NCBI GenBank assembly: GCA_016874875.1
Contig: VGTA01000309.1
Location: forward strand, 1 to 5,128
Source: Deltaproteobacteria bacterium
GTDB taxonomy: Bacteria > Myxococcota_A > Bradymonadia > UBA7976 > VGTA01
DNA: 5,128 nucleotides
Direction: 5' to 3'
The position numbers and the translations under genes were made by a program. Shown piece by piece: positions 1 to 5,127 of the stretch. Under the pieces are notes generated by a model. It was not told the DNA's origin. It made no database searches and saw only the letters and a list, made by a program, of their open reading frames with translations. Numbering within the stretch: the first letter of the stretch is position 1; each line of letters opens with the position of its first letter.

Positions 1-36
1 GCCTGCGAGGGGCGCAGCGGGAGAGATGCGCGCGCG

Positions 37-68
37 GGCGCCGCGGTCGCGCTAGGCCGCGGGGCGCC
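37..68 (-). terminator. Possible GC-rich terminator hairpin after the pseudouridine synthase
   Basis: Immediately after the TAA stop lies an inverted repeat. Bases 57-62 (CCGCGG) pair with 41-46 and 65-68 (CGCC) pair with 37-40, leaving a 2-nt bulge (63-64) and a 10-nt loop (47-56). This gives a 10-bp all-GC stem. No T-tract follows, so intrinsic termination is not certain; it could be a 3' stabilising hairpin or chance pairing in GC-rich DNA. The remaining bases 1-36 hold no start codon on this strand and nothing else I recognise. Confidence 0.35.
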
Positions 69-881
69 TTAGGGCGGCGGCGTCAGCCCCGACGCGCCCG
101 ACGCGCCCGACGCGCCCAACGCGCCCGACGAGAGGGCCGCCACCTCCTCCGCCGACAGGGCGCGCCACCCACCCGGCGCGAGCGCCCCGAGCTCCACGCC
201 GCCAAAGCGGACGCGATGGAGGGCGAGGACGCTCGCGCCGGCGTTGTGGAGCATACGGCGCACCATGCGGTGCTTGCCCTCCGTCACCGCCACGCGCACC
301 TCCCCCGCCGCCACCGCGCTCGGCTCAAGGGAGGCGGCGAGGGCGGGGCTCACGGCCGCCGCGCGCGCCTCTAGGCGCCCCACGAACACGCCGAGGGAGG
401 TCTCCACGCCCGCCGCGAGGCGCGCCCCGAGGTCCTCGGGGAGCGCGGCGACCGCCGCCACGTAGGCGCGCTCCACCGCGCGGCGCGGGTGCAGGAGGCG
501 CTGCGTGAGCGCCCCGTCGGCGCTAAAGAGGAGGAGGCCCGTGGTGTCGGCGTCGAGGCGCCCCACGGGGTGCAGCGCCTCGCGCCAGCGCGGCGGGAGG
601 GCGTAGTCGAGGCCGGCGCGCCCCCAGGGGTCGCGGAGGGCGCTGAGCTGGTGCAGGGGCTTGTGGTAGGCGACCACGGCGGGGGGCGGGTCGCAGGGCT
701 CGCCGTCCACCTCGAGGCGCGCGTCAGGGCGCACCTTGAGGTCGATCGACAGGACCTCGGCGCCGTCCACGCGCACGTGCCCACGCCGGATGAGGCGCTG
801 CGTCTCCTTGCGCCCCCCGCAGCCGCGCTCGGCGAGCAGGCGGTCGAGGCGGACGAGGGCGTCGGGGGGCGGAGCGCTCAC
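69..881 (-). CDS. RsuA-type 16S/23S rRNA pseudouridine synthase (S4 domain)
   Basis: Isomerises a specific uridine in ribosomal RNA to pseudouridine in the cytoplasm. Seen: an N-terminal S4 RNA-binding domain (about residues 11-40, RLDRLLAERG...LIRRGHVRVDG). The catalytic loop is VGRLDADTTGLLLFS (106-120), with D110 matching the catalytic Asp of the RsuA/RluB/RluE/RluF family. The C-terminal conserved motif is EGKHRMVRRML (201-211). The EGK and HKP features look closer to RsuA (16S U516) than to RluB or RluF, but the target base cannot be fixed from sequence alone, so no symbol is given. The GTG start is supported by a GAGGAGG SD 4 nt upstream and by a GTGA overlap with the stop of the upstream SUMF1 gene, implying translational coupling. 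At 270 aa it exceeds E. coli RsuA (231 aa), partly because of a Gly/Ala/Ser tail (about 253-265) encoded by a 9-bp tandem repeat. Family assignment is secure; the exact substrate is not. Confidence 0.93.
   Translation of the reverse strand: MSAPPPDALVRLDRLLAERGCGGRKETQRLIRRGHVRVDGAEVLSIDLKVRPDARLEVDGEPCDPPPAVVAYHKPLHQLSALRDPWGRAGLDYALPPRWREALHPVGRLDADTTGLLLFSADGALTQRLLHPRRAVERAYVAAVAALPEDLGARLAAGVETSLGVFVGRLEARAAAVSPALAASLEPSAVAAGEVRVAVTEGKHRMVRRMLHNAGASVLALHRVRFGGVELGALAPGGWRALSAEEVAALSSGALGASGASGASGLTPPP
91..130 (-). repeat. 9-bp in-frame tandem repeat encoding a GAS tail
   Basis: The plus-strand unit GACGCGCCC occurs three times exactly (91-99, 100-108, 109-117), once with a single substitution (AACGCGCCC, 118-126), then a partial GACG. 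Read on the minus strand it encodes the repeated Gly-Ala-Ser at the C-terminus of the pseudouridine synthase, beyond the conserved fold. Copy number changes would keep the frame. Confidence 0.9.
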
Positions 882-2860
882 AGGCCCTCCTCAAAGTCGC
901 GCGCCACGCGGAGGCCCACGTAAGCGGACGGCTGCGTGGGGGGCACCTGCCCGCGGGTGGAGGCGCGCAGCTCCTTGTAGCTGCTCTCAAAGCCGCCGCC
1001 CCGGATGACCTTGAGGCCGCCGCCGAGCACGGGCGCGCCGTCGGCGGGGACGCGCTCGTGGCTGGGGCGGTACATGTCTATCACCCACTCCCACACGTTG
1101 CCGGCGAGGTCGCAGACGCCGTAGCTGTTGGAGCCGGCGGGGCGCGAGCAGACGGGCCACAGCCCCCCGAGGCCGCACCCCGGCTCGAGCTCGATGGCCA
1201 TCACCGCGCGGTCACAGCCGGGCTCCTCCGCGCCCCAGGGGTACACAAACGAGCGCTCGCCGCTGCGCGCCGTGAACTCCCACTCCGACTCGCTGAGGAG
1301 GCGCCCCCCCGCCCAGCGCGCAAAGGCGCCCGCCTGCGCCCAGTCCACGCACACCACCGGCATGTCGCCACGGCGCGCCTCCGCCGGCAGGGGGCCATAG
1401 AAGAGGCGTCGGCCTTGAAACACATGGCAGCGCCCGTCATCCCAGTGCGGCGGCGAGCAGGCGCCGGCGTCCACGCAGGCCTTGTACTGCGCGTTGGTGA
1501 CCTCGGTGATGCTCACCTGGAAGCTCTTGATCTCCACCCACTGCATGGGCCACTCGTCCTCCACGGGGAAGGCGGAGCCGATCATAAAGCGCCCTCCGCG
1601 GATGGTGACCCACTGCAGCTTGCGGTTGAGCCAGGTGTAGCGCGTTTTCGCCTCCTCGACGTGCGCCGCCAGCGCGTCCACCTCCCCGTAGTTCTGAATA
1701 AAGTTGAGGAGCATCTTGCGCTGCTCCTCCTCGGCGAGGGGGCCGCGCGTGGTGGCCGGCAGGGAGCCCCACGACGCCGCGCCCCCCGCGCCCGCCGCCC
1801 CCGCCGCGCCCGCCGCGCCCGCCGCCCCCGCCGCCCCCGCCGCCCCCGCCGCGCCCGCCGCCCCCGCCTCGCTCGAGCGCGCTCCGAGCGCCTGCTCAAG
1901 CTCCGCCCAGTCGCGCGCGGCGTCCGCCTCTAGGACCGCGCGGGCGCGCGCCTGCTGCTCCACGCGGCGCGCGTAGGCCTCGTCGAGGACGCGCTGCGCC
2001 TCATCGAGCTCGCGCTGCGCCCGCGCCGAGCGCTCCTGGGCGCGCGCCACGCGCGGGTCGAGAGGGGCGACCTTGGGCGCCGCGGCCTCCTGGGCGCTGG
2101 CGAGGAGGGGGTCGACGGCGGGGGCGTCCACCTCCCCTGGGCGCCAGACGCGGGGCACCACCGCCCGCGGCGCCGCTGCGCGGCGCGCGCGCTCCTCCGC
2201 GGCGCGCGCGCGCTCCGCGAGGAGGCCGCGCGCCTTGATCGTGAGCCGCTCCGCCACGGGCAGCAGGTCCACGGCGAGCTGCTCGGGGCGGTGCGCCCAC
2301 ACCACGTGACGCGAGAGCTCCTCGCCGCCCGGGACGGCGTAGAGGCGCCACTCCACCTTGAGGGCGGGGCCCGCGAGGGCGCTCGTGGCGAGCAGCACCC
2401 AGTCCGCGCCGCTCTCCACGCCCCGCGCTAGCGCCTCCTGCGCGGTGAGGGCCGCGCGGGGGGCGTCGGGCGGCAGCAGCGCGTCGAGGTCCTCGGCGCC
2501 GATCACGCGCACCGAGGGCACGCGGGCGAAAGCGTCGCGCAGGCGCCCGCTGAGCGCGCCCGCCACGCCGCTCTCCCCCCGCCCTCGCCCCTGCTCCTGC
2601 CTCTGCCCCTGCCCCTGCCCCTGCCCCTGCCCCTGCCCCTGCCCCGCCGCCCACCGCGCGGGGGCGTCGCCCTGGATGTCGAGAATCGCCAAGAGCGGCG
2701 CGCCCGCGGGGGCGGCGGGCGCGCCGCGGGCCGCGCGGGGCGCGGGGTGAAGCGCGAGCGTCAGGCAGACGGCGGACAGGAGCGCCGCGGGGCGCGCGCG
2801 GCGGCACCCGGGGGCGAGGGCGCGGGGCGCCGCGCGCGATGATGTAGTGTTGGGGGTCAT
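878..2860 (-). CDS. Exported SUMF1/FGE-sulfatase-fold protein with TolB-N-like N-terminal region and coiled coil
   Basis: A 660-aa protein, probably periplasmic or surface-exposed. Seen in order: an arginine-rich n-region and hydrophobic stretch (about 25-37) forming a Sec-type signal peptide; a region at 55-215 beginning LLAILDIQGD and containing RVIGAEDLDALL, resembling TolB-N/CsgG-like domains; a GQ repeat inside it (73-86); a charged Ala/Arg/Glu coiled coil (about 269-327); an AAG linker (332-362); and the SUMF1 domain (418-655). The SUMF1 domain shows GGRFMIGS (422-429), EVTNAQY (453-459), GRLLSESEWEF (519-529), YPWG (540-543), DLAGNVWEWV (584-593) and YVGLRVAR (647-654). Seven cysteines in this domain fit disulfides after export. 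The FGE cysteine pair that follows the RGG motif is absent (S626 and L631 align there), so formylglycine-generating activity is unlikely; ligand binding, scaffolding or signalling are options. The ATG is the only plausible start (in-frame TGA 12 nt upstream), yet no SD is visible. The stop overlaps the pseudouridine synthase start. Confidence 0.9.
   Translation of the reverse strand: MTPNTTSSRAAPRALAPGCRRARPAALLSAVCLTLALHPAPRAARGAPAAPAGAPLLAILDIQGDAPARWAAGQGQGQGQGQGQGQRQEQGRGRGESGVAGALSGRLRDAFARVPSVRVIGAEDLDALLPPDAPRAALTAQEALARGVESGADWVLLATSALAGPALKVEWRLYAVPGGEELSRHVVWAHRPEQLAVDLLPVAERLTIKARGLLAERARAAEERARRAAAPRAVVPRVWRPGEVDAPAVDPLLASAQEAAAPKVAPLDPRVARAQERSARAQRELDEAQRVLDEAYARRVEQQARARAVLEADAARDWAELEQALGARSSEAGAAGAAGAAGAAGAAGAAGAAGAAGAGGAASWGSLPATTRGPLAEEEQRKMLLNFIQNYGEVDALAAHVEEAKTRYTWLNRKLQWVTIRGGRFMIGSAFPVEDEWPMQWVEIKSFQVSITEVTNAQYKACVDAGACSPPHWDDGRCHVFQGRRLFYGPLPAEARRGDMPVVCVDWAQAGAFARWAGGRLLSESEWEFTARSGERSFVYPWGAEEPGCDRAVMAIELEPGCGLGGLWPVCSRPAGSNSYGVCDLAGNVWEWVIDMYRPSHERVPADGAPVLGGGLKVIRGGGFESSYKELRASTRGQVPPTQPSAYVGLRVARDFEEGL
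886..892 (-). promoter_or_regulatory. Ribosome binding site of the pseudouridine synthase gene
   Basis: GAGGAGG on the minus strand, 4 nt before the GTG at 881, embedded in the last codons (Glu-Glu-Gly) of the SUMF1 protein. Confidence 0.8.
1775..1867 (-). repeat. 9-bp in-frame tandem repeat encoding an Ala-Ala-Gly linker
   Basis: Residues 332-362 of the SUMF1 protein are A-G, then eight consecutive AAG triplets (334-357), then AGGAA. The DNA is a near-perfect 9-bp repeat, with Ala always GCG and Gly alternating between GGG and GGC. It separates the coiled coil from the SUMF1 part and reads as a flexible linker or collagen-like low-complexity spacer. The GGG/GGC alternation shows that copies have diverged slightly. 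Confidence 0.93.
2603..2644 (-). repeat. 6-bp in-frame tandem repeat encoding (GQ)7
   Basis: Seven perfect copies of GGGCAG (minus strand) encode Gly-Gln repeats at residues 73-86 of the SUMF1 protein. Degenerate copies follow (RQ-EQ-GR-GR, to about 2582). The tract sits within the N-terminal TolB-N-like region, probably in a loop, because the recognisable flanks LLAILDIQGD and SGRLRDAFARVPSVRVIG lie on either side. Perfect copies without synonymous drift suggest recent expansion or ongoing slippage. Confidence 0.93.
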
Positions 2861-2881
2861 GAGGAGCTCTGATCATCGCGC
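2834..2881. repeat. 10-bp inverted repeat flanking the SUMF1 gene start codon
   Basis: GCGCGATGAT (2834-2843) is the exact reverse complement of ATCATCGCGC (2872-2881). The 28-nt loop (2844-2871) holds the ATG at 2860-2858. In the mRNA this would place the start codon in a hairpin loop. The loop also contains GAGCTCCTC just before the ATG, where an SD would be expected but is not seen. Confidence 0.6.
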
Positions 2882-2896
2882 ACGGGGGCGGCGGGG

Positions 2897-3832
2897 CTAC
2901 TTGGAGTAGGCATAGAAGGCGCTGAGGAGCTGCTGCTCGCTGAGGCGGTGGGTGAAGCCCGTGGCGGCGCGGAAGGCGGCGTCGTTGATCACCACGGGGT
3001 ACTTGAGGTGGTTGAGGGCGCTCGACGGCAGCGGGTCGCGGAGGAGGCGGCGCGCCGCCGAGGTGTAGAGGAGCTGCGGCACGCTCACGGGCACGCGCCC
3101 CGCCTCGCGGCAGAGCGCGGAGAGGGGGAGGGGGTCGGGGCCCGCCACGTTGAAGATGCCGCGCAGGGGGCGCGCGAGGGCGGCGAGGATGGCGTCCACG
3201 GCGTCGTACTCGTGCATCACCTGAAAGAGCGGGTCGAAGCCCATGATCATGGGCACGCGCTGCCCCAGGCGCCCGCCGAGGTAGCTGGCGAGCGTGCCGC
3301 GCATGGTGGGGCCGAGGGTGTAGGCGACGCGCAGGACGGAGGTGTGAATCTCGGGGTAGCGCCACAGCGCGGAGGCCGCGAACAGGTCGGCGCCCACCAG
3401 GTCCGCGAGGCTCGGGTAGGTGGCGGCGGCGAGGGGGGGCTCGTCCTCAGTGCGGTAGAGGGGCGCGTCGGGGGCGGCGCCGTAGATCGTGTGGCGGCCC
3501 ACGAAGACCGCGCGCTGCACCCCGTAGGCGTGGCAGTGCTCAAAGAAGGCCTGCGTGCCGCCGAGGTTGATGCGGTAGCGCTCCTCAGGGCGCGCCTCAA
3601 GGTGGGTGACGGTGGCGAGGTGGACGGCGGCGGTGGGGCGGTGGAGGCGGAAGACGTCCTCGGCGGCGCGCTTGCGGATGTCGGCGCTGAGGACCTGCAC
3701 GCCGGGGGGCGGGTCTGGCCAGTCGCGGCTGTCGATGCCCACCACCGCCCAGCCCTCCTGCAAGAGTCGCTGCGCGAGCAGACGCCCGAGGCCGCCGCCC
3801 ACGCCGGTGATCAGGACCTTGAGGGCGCTCAC
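2897..3832 (-). CDS. Extended SDR (NAD-dependent epimerase/dehydratase-like) with atypical active site
   Basis: A 311-aa cytoplasmic Rossmann protein. Seen (numbered from the 3832 start): nucleotide-binding TGVGGGLG (9-16), acidic D34 ending the second strand (typical of NAD(H) preference), D51, HLATV (71-75), IYG (116-118), HEYDAVDAI (207-215) and FNVAGP (227-232), all extended-SDR landmarks. Odd: the catalytic Ser/Thr position is Arg (VGRHTIYG, R113), and the YxxxK motif reads YPSLA (139-143), so the Lys is Ala. It therefore belongs to an atypical branch that may bind NAD without standard epimerase/dehydratase chemistry. From memory, a similar SDR sits beside a similar acyltransferase in mycobacteria (Rv0501/Rv0502), labelled galE2 without good evidence. 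The GTG start at 3832 is preferred: it makes a GTGA overlap with the acyltransferase stop, has GGAGGG 6 nt upstream, and leaves the Rossmann motif at the usual distance. An in-frame GTG at 3853 would add 7 residues (MVGGGLG). UDP-galactose epimerase activity should not be assumed. Confidence 0.88.
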   Translation of the reverse strand: MSALKVLITGVGGGLGRLLAQRLLQEGWAVVGIDSRDWPDPPPGVQVLSADIRKRAAEDVFRLHRPTAAVHLATVTHLEARPEERYRINLGGTQAFFEHCHAYGVQRAVFVGRHTIYGAAPDAPLYRTEDEPPLAAATYPSLADLVGADLFAASALWRYPEIHTSVLRVAYTLGPTMRGTLASYLGGRLGQRVPMIMGFDPLFQVMHEYDAVDAILAALARPLRGIFNVAGPDPLPLSALCREAGRVPVSVPQLLYTSAARRLLRDPLPSSALNHLKYPVVINDAAFRAATGFTHRLSEQQLLSAFYAYSK

Positions 3833-4716
3833 TCCCAGCCCTCCCCCCACCACCGGCGCTTGCCGACGGCGGCGAGGGCGCTGACGCGCGCCTCGCGGCG
3901 CGCGCGCCCCTCAGCGATGAGGGCGGCGATGGCCTCGCGGACGCGGGTCACGTGCAGCGCGATCACCTCTTCAGGCTCGTCGCCGTCACCCTCGAGCGTG
4001 ATCGGCGCGCCGTAGAGGAGCTCGCAGAGCACGGGCTTGGGGATGGGCACGAGGTGCTTGGGGATGGGCACGTAGGGGACGCCGAGGAGGCGCGCGAGAG
4101 GCGCGGCGTGGTAGATGACGGGCATGGCCTCCTCGCCGCCCACGAAGGCGAAGGGGACGACGGGGCTCTTGTTCTGTAACGCGATTCGCACGAAGCCGGT
4201 GCCGAAGCGCGTGAGCTGGTAGCGGTCCTTGAAGAGCTTGCCGGTGCCGCGCACGCCCTCGGGGAACACCAAGAGGAGGCGCTCGTCGTGGAGGATCTGC
4301 GCGGCGTGCTCGGGCAGCCCTGAGAGCTGCCCGAGGCGGCTGAAGAGGGAGGAGAGGAAGGGGAGGTTCTGGGCGAACTTCTCCACCATGCCGTGGGCGT
4401 GCCGAGGCGGGTCGTGGTCAAAGAAGAGGGAGCAGAATACCATCGCCGCGTCCACCGGCACGCCGCCCGAGTGGTTGCCGATGAGCATGGCGCGCCCCGC
4501 CGGCGGCACGTGCGCGAGGCCGCTCACGGCTACGCGGAAGTAGCGGCGGTAGAGGGGCTCGAGGGCGCTGTAGAAGGCGCCGATGTGCCGCCGTGAGAGG
4601 CCGAGGCGGTCGTAGCCGTAGGGGCCAAAGGTGACGTCGAGGCGGTCGAGGCGCGCCTCGACCTCTTCTGAGGTGAGGCGTGACCACAGGTCGCGGTGGT
4701 GTGGGGTGCCGAGCAT
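3829..4716 (-). CDS. Lysophospholipid/acylglycerol acyltransferase family protein (LPLAT, MGAT-like)
   Basis: A 295-aa member of the PlsC/LPLAT superfamily, which transfers acyl chains from acyl-CoA or acyl-ACP to glycerolipid-type acceptors at the inner membrane. Seen: motif I is NHSGGVPVD (81-89), with H82 and D89 in an HX6D arrangement instead of the HX4D of classic PlsC. This variant is typical of the MGAT/DGAT-like subgroup. Motif III is VFPEGVRGTGK (150-160), and VPFAFVGGEEAMP (187-199) supplies the next conserved block. No strong transmembrane helix is evident, so it is probably peripheral. Residues 216-227 contain a doubled VPIPK. The C-terminal end (from about 270) is rich in Arg/Ala and ends WWGEGWE. 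The ATG start has GAGGAGG 4 nt upstream. It lies 42 nt downstream of the SCP2 gene and overlaps the SDR start, which supports a shared lipid-related role. The acyl acceptor is unknown; 1-acylglycerol-3-phosphate, diacylglycerol or wax alcohols are possible. Confidence 0.9.
   Translation of the reverse strand: MLGTPHHRDLWSRLTSEEVEARLDRLDVTFGPYGYDRLGLSRRHIGAFYSALEPLYRRYFRVAVSGLAHVPPAGRAMLIGNHSGGVPVDAAMVFCSLFFDHDPPRHAHGMVEKFAQNLPFLSSLFSRLGQLSGLPEHAAQILHDERLLLVFPEGVRGTGKLFKDRYQLTRFGTGFVRIALQNKSPVVPFAFVGGEEAMPVIYHAAPLARLLGVPYVPIPKHLVPIPKPVLCELLYGAPITLEGDGDEPEEVIALHVTRVREAIAALIAEGRARREARVSALAAVGKRRWWGEGWE
3839..3844 (-). promoter_or_regulatory. Ribosome binding site deciding the SDR start
   Basis: GGAGGG on the minus strand, 6 nt before the GTG at 3832, inside the last codons of the acyltransferase. 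With the GTGA overlap it favours 3832 over the in-frame GTG at 3853. Confidence 0.7.
4035..4072 (-). repeat. 17-bp direct repeat within the acyltransferase gene
   Basis: The plus-strand sequence GCTTGGGGATGGGCACG occurs at 4035-4051 and again at 4056-4072, a 21-bp period. It encodes VPIPK-HL-VPIPK (residues 216-227). The nucleotide identity suggests a small in-frame duplication rather than convergent codons. Confidence 0.85.
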
Positions 4717-4720
4717 GGTC

Positions 4721-4727
4721 CCTCCTC
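4721..4727 (-). promoter_or_regulatory. Ribosome binding site of the acyltransferase gene
   Basis: GAGGAGG on the minus strand, 4 nt before the ATG at 4716. It is the same core and spacing as the SD of the pseudouridine synthase gene. Confidence 0.8.
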
Positions 4728-4731
4728 GAGT

Positions 4732-4755
4732 GGGGCCGCGCGGGGCCGCGCGGGG
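4732..4755. repeat. 10-bp tandem repeat in the SCP2-acyltransferase gap
   Basis: GGGGCCGCGC occurs twice in tandem (4732-4741, 4742-4751), followed by a partial GGGG. Each copy contains the palindrome CCGCGCGG, so the two can pair into a short GC hairpin in the transcript between the SCP2 stop and the acyltransferase SD. It might modulate relative expression, or simply be slippage. Confidence 0.7.
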
Positions 4756-4758
4756 CGC

Positions 4759-5082
4759 TTAGCCCATGAGGTCCTGTAGCTTGAGGGCGAGGCCCATGTT
4801 GCCCTCGACCTGGAGCTTGCCGCTCATGAAGAGCATGGCGCCCTGGGCGTCGCCGTTGTAGAGGTCGATGAAGTCGCCAGCGTCGAGGGTGACGGTGCAG
4901 TCGGCGTCGTCGTGGGTGCCGGCGCCGCAGGTGCCCGCCTTGAGGTCGATGAACCAGGCGCCGGGCTCGTCGCCGGTGATGTGGAACTGGAAGACGGCGT
5001 CGATGGAGCGCATCTTGGCGCCCTCGGCGGCGCTAGTGAGGCGGGTGGGGACCTTGGTGGTGAAGATGTCTGAGACGCTCAT
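4759..5082 (-). CDS. SCP2 sterol-binding domain protein (stand-alone)
   Basis: A 107-aa single-domain protein of the SCP2 superfamily, which binds fatty acids, acyl-CoAs, sterols or other hydrophobic ligands in a tunnel. The whole protein is the domain: DAVFQFHITGD (28-38), AWFIDLKAGTCGAG (42-55), ADCTVTLDAGDFIDLYNGDAQGAMLFMSGKLQVEGNMGLALKLQDL (60-105), ending with the highly conserved MSGKL...GNMGLALKLQ signature. There is no signal peptide, so it is cytoplasmic. Length matches bacterial stand-alone SCP2 proteins. The ATG start has AAAGGAG 5 nt upstream, the best SD in the window. As the first gene of the apparent operon, next to an acyltransferase, it may deliver acyl groups or a lipid acceptor to that enzyme; this is inference. 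It could also serve lipid traffic generally. Confidence 0.94.
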   Translation of the reverse strand: MSVSDIFTTKVPTRLTSAAEGAKMRSIDAVFQFHITGDEPGAWFIDLKAGTCGAGTHDDADCTVTLDAGDFIDLYNGDAQGAMLFMSGKLQVEGNMGLALKLQDLMG

Positions 5083-5087
5083 CTGAG

Positions 5088-5094
5088 CTCCTTT
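5088..5094 (-). promoter_or_regulatory. Ribosome binding site of the SCP2 gene
   Basis: AAAGGAG on the minus strand, 5 nt before the ATG. It is a strong SD and fixes the start of the SCP2 gene. Confidence 0.85.
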
Positions 5095-5097
5095 GTT

Positions 5098-5127
5098 GGG
5101 GGGGGGGGGGGGGCCTTGGGGGGGGGG
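5098..5127. repeat. Long homopolymer tracts upstream of the SCP2 gene
   Basis: On the plus strand: 16 G (5098-5113), CCTT, then 10 G (5118-5127) and a final C. In the direction of transcription these are C-tracts ending 15 nt before the SCP2 start codon, i.e. in the leader or promoter. They may be real and slippage-prone, or may be an artefact at a contig end. Confidence 0.75.

Noticed and set aside
1775..1867. Repeat tract considered as a CRISPR-like or noncoding array
   Set aside because: The units are contiguous 9-mers without spacers and stay in frame within a well-supported gene.
1058..1933. 291-codon open frame on the plus strand
   Set aside because: It is antisense to the SUMF1 domain, ends in arginine-proline low complexity generated by the AAG repeat, and has no domain signature.
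2764..2766. Cys32 of the SUMF1 protein as a lipoprotein attachment site
   Set aside because: The context SAVC lacks the small residue required at -1 of a lipobox, and the Cys lies inside the hydrophobic core rather than after it.
2796..2801. Arg-Arg pair near the SUMF1 N-terminus as a twin-arginine export signal
   Set aside because: The sequence RRARPAA lacks the S/T-RR-x-F-L-K consensus; a Sec signal is more likely.
2001..3365. 454-codon open frame on the minus strand spanning two genes
   Set aside because: It is a frame-shifted reading of the SDR and SUMF1 genes, made of Arg/Pro/Ala runs; the real frames carry clear conserved motifs.
3851..3853. Upstream GTG as the SDR start
   Set aside because: It would give a 25-nt overlap and an extra MVGGGLG; the GTG at 3832 has an SD at 6 nt and the same GTGA junction used elsewhere in the window. 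It remains possible.
2948..4015. 355-codon open frame on the plus strand
   Set aside because: It is antisense to the SDR and acyltransferase, has Gly/Ala/Val/Glu-rich composition without any recognisable motif, and is the expected long shadow frame in very GC-rich DNA.
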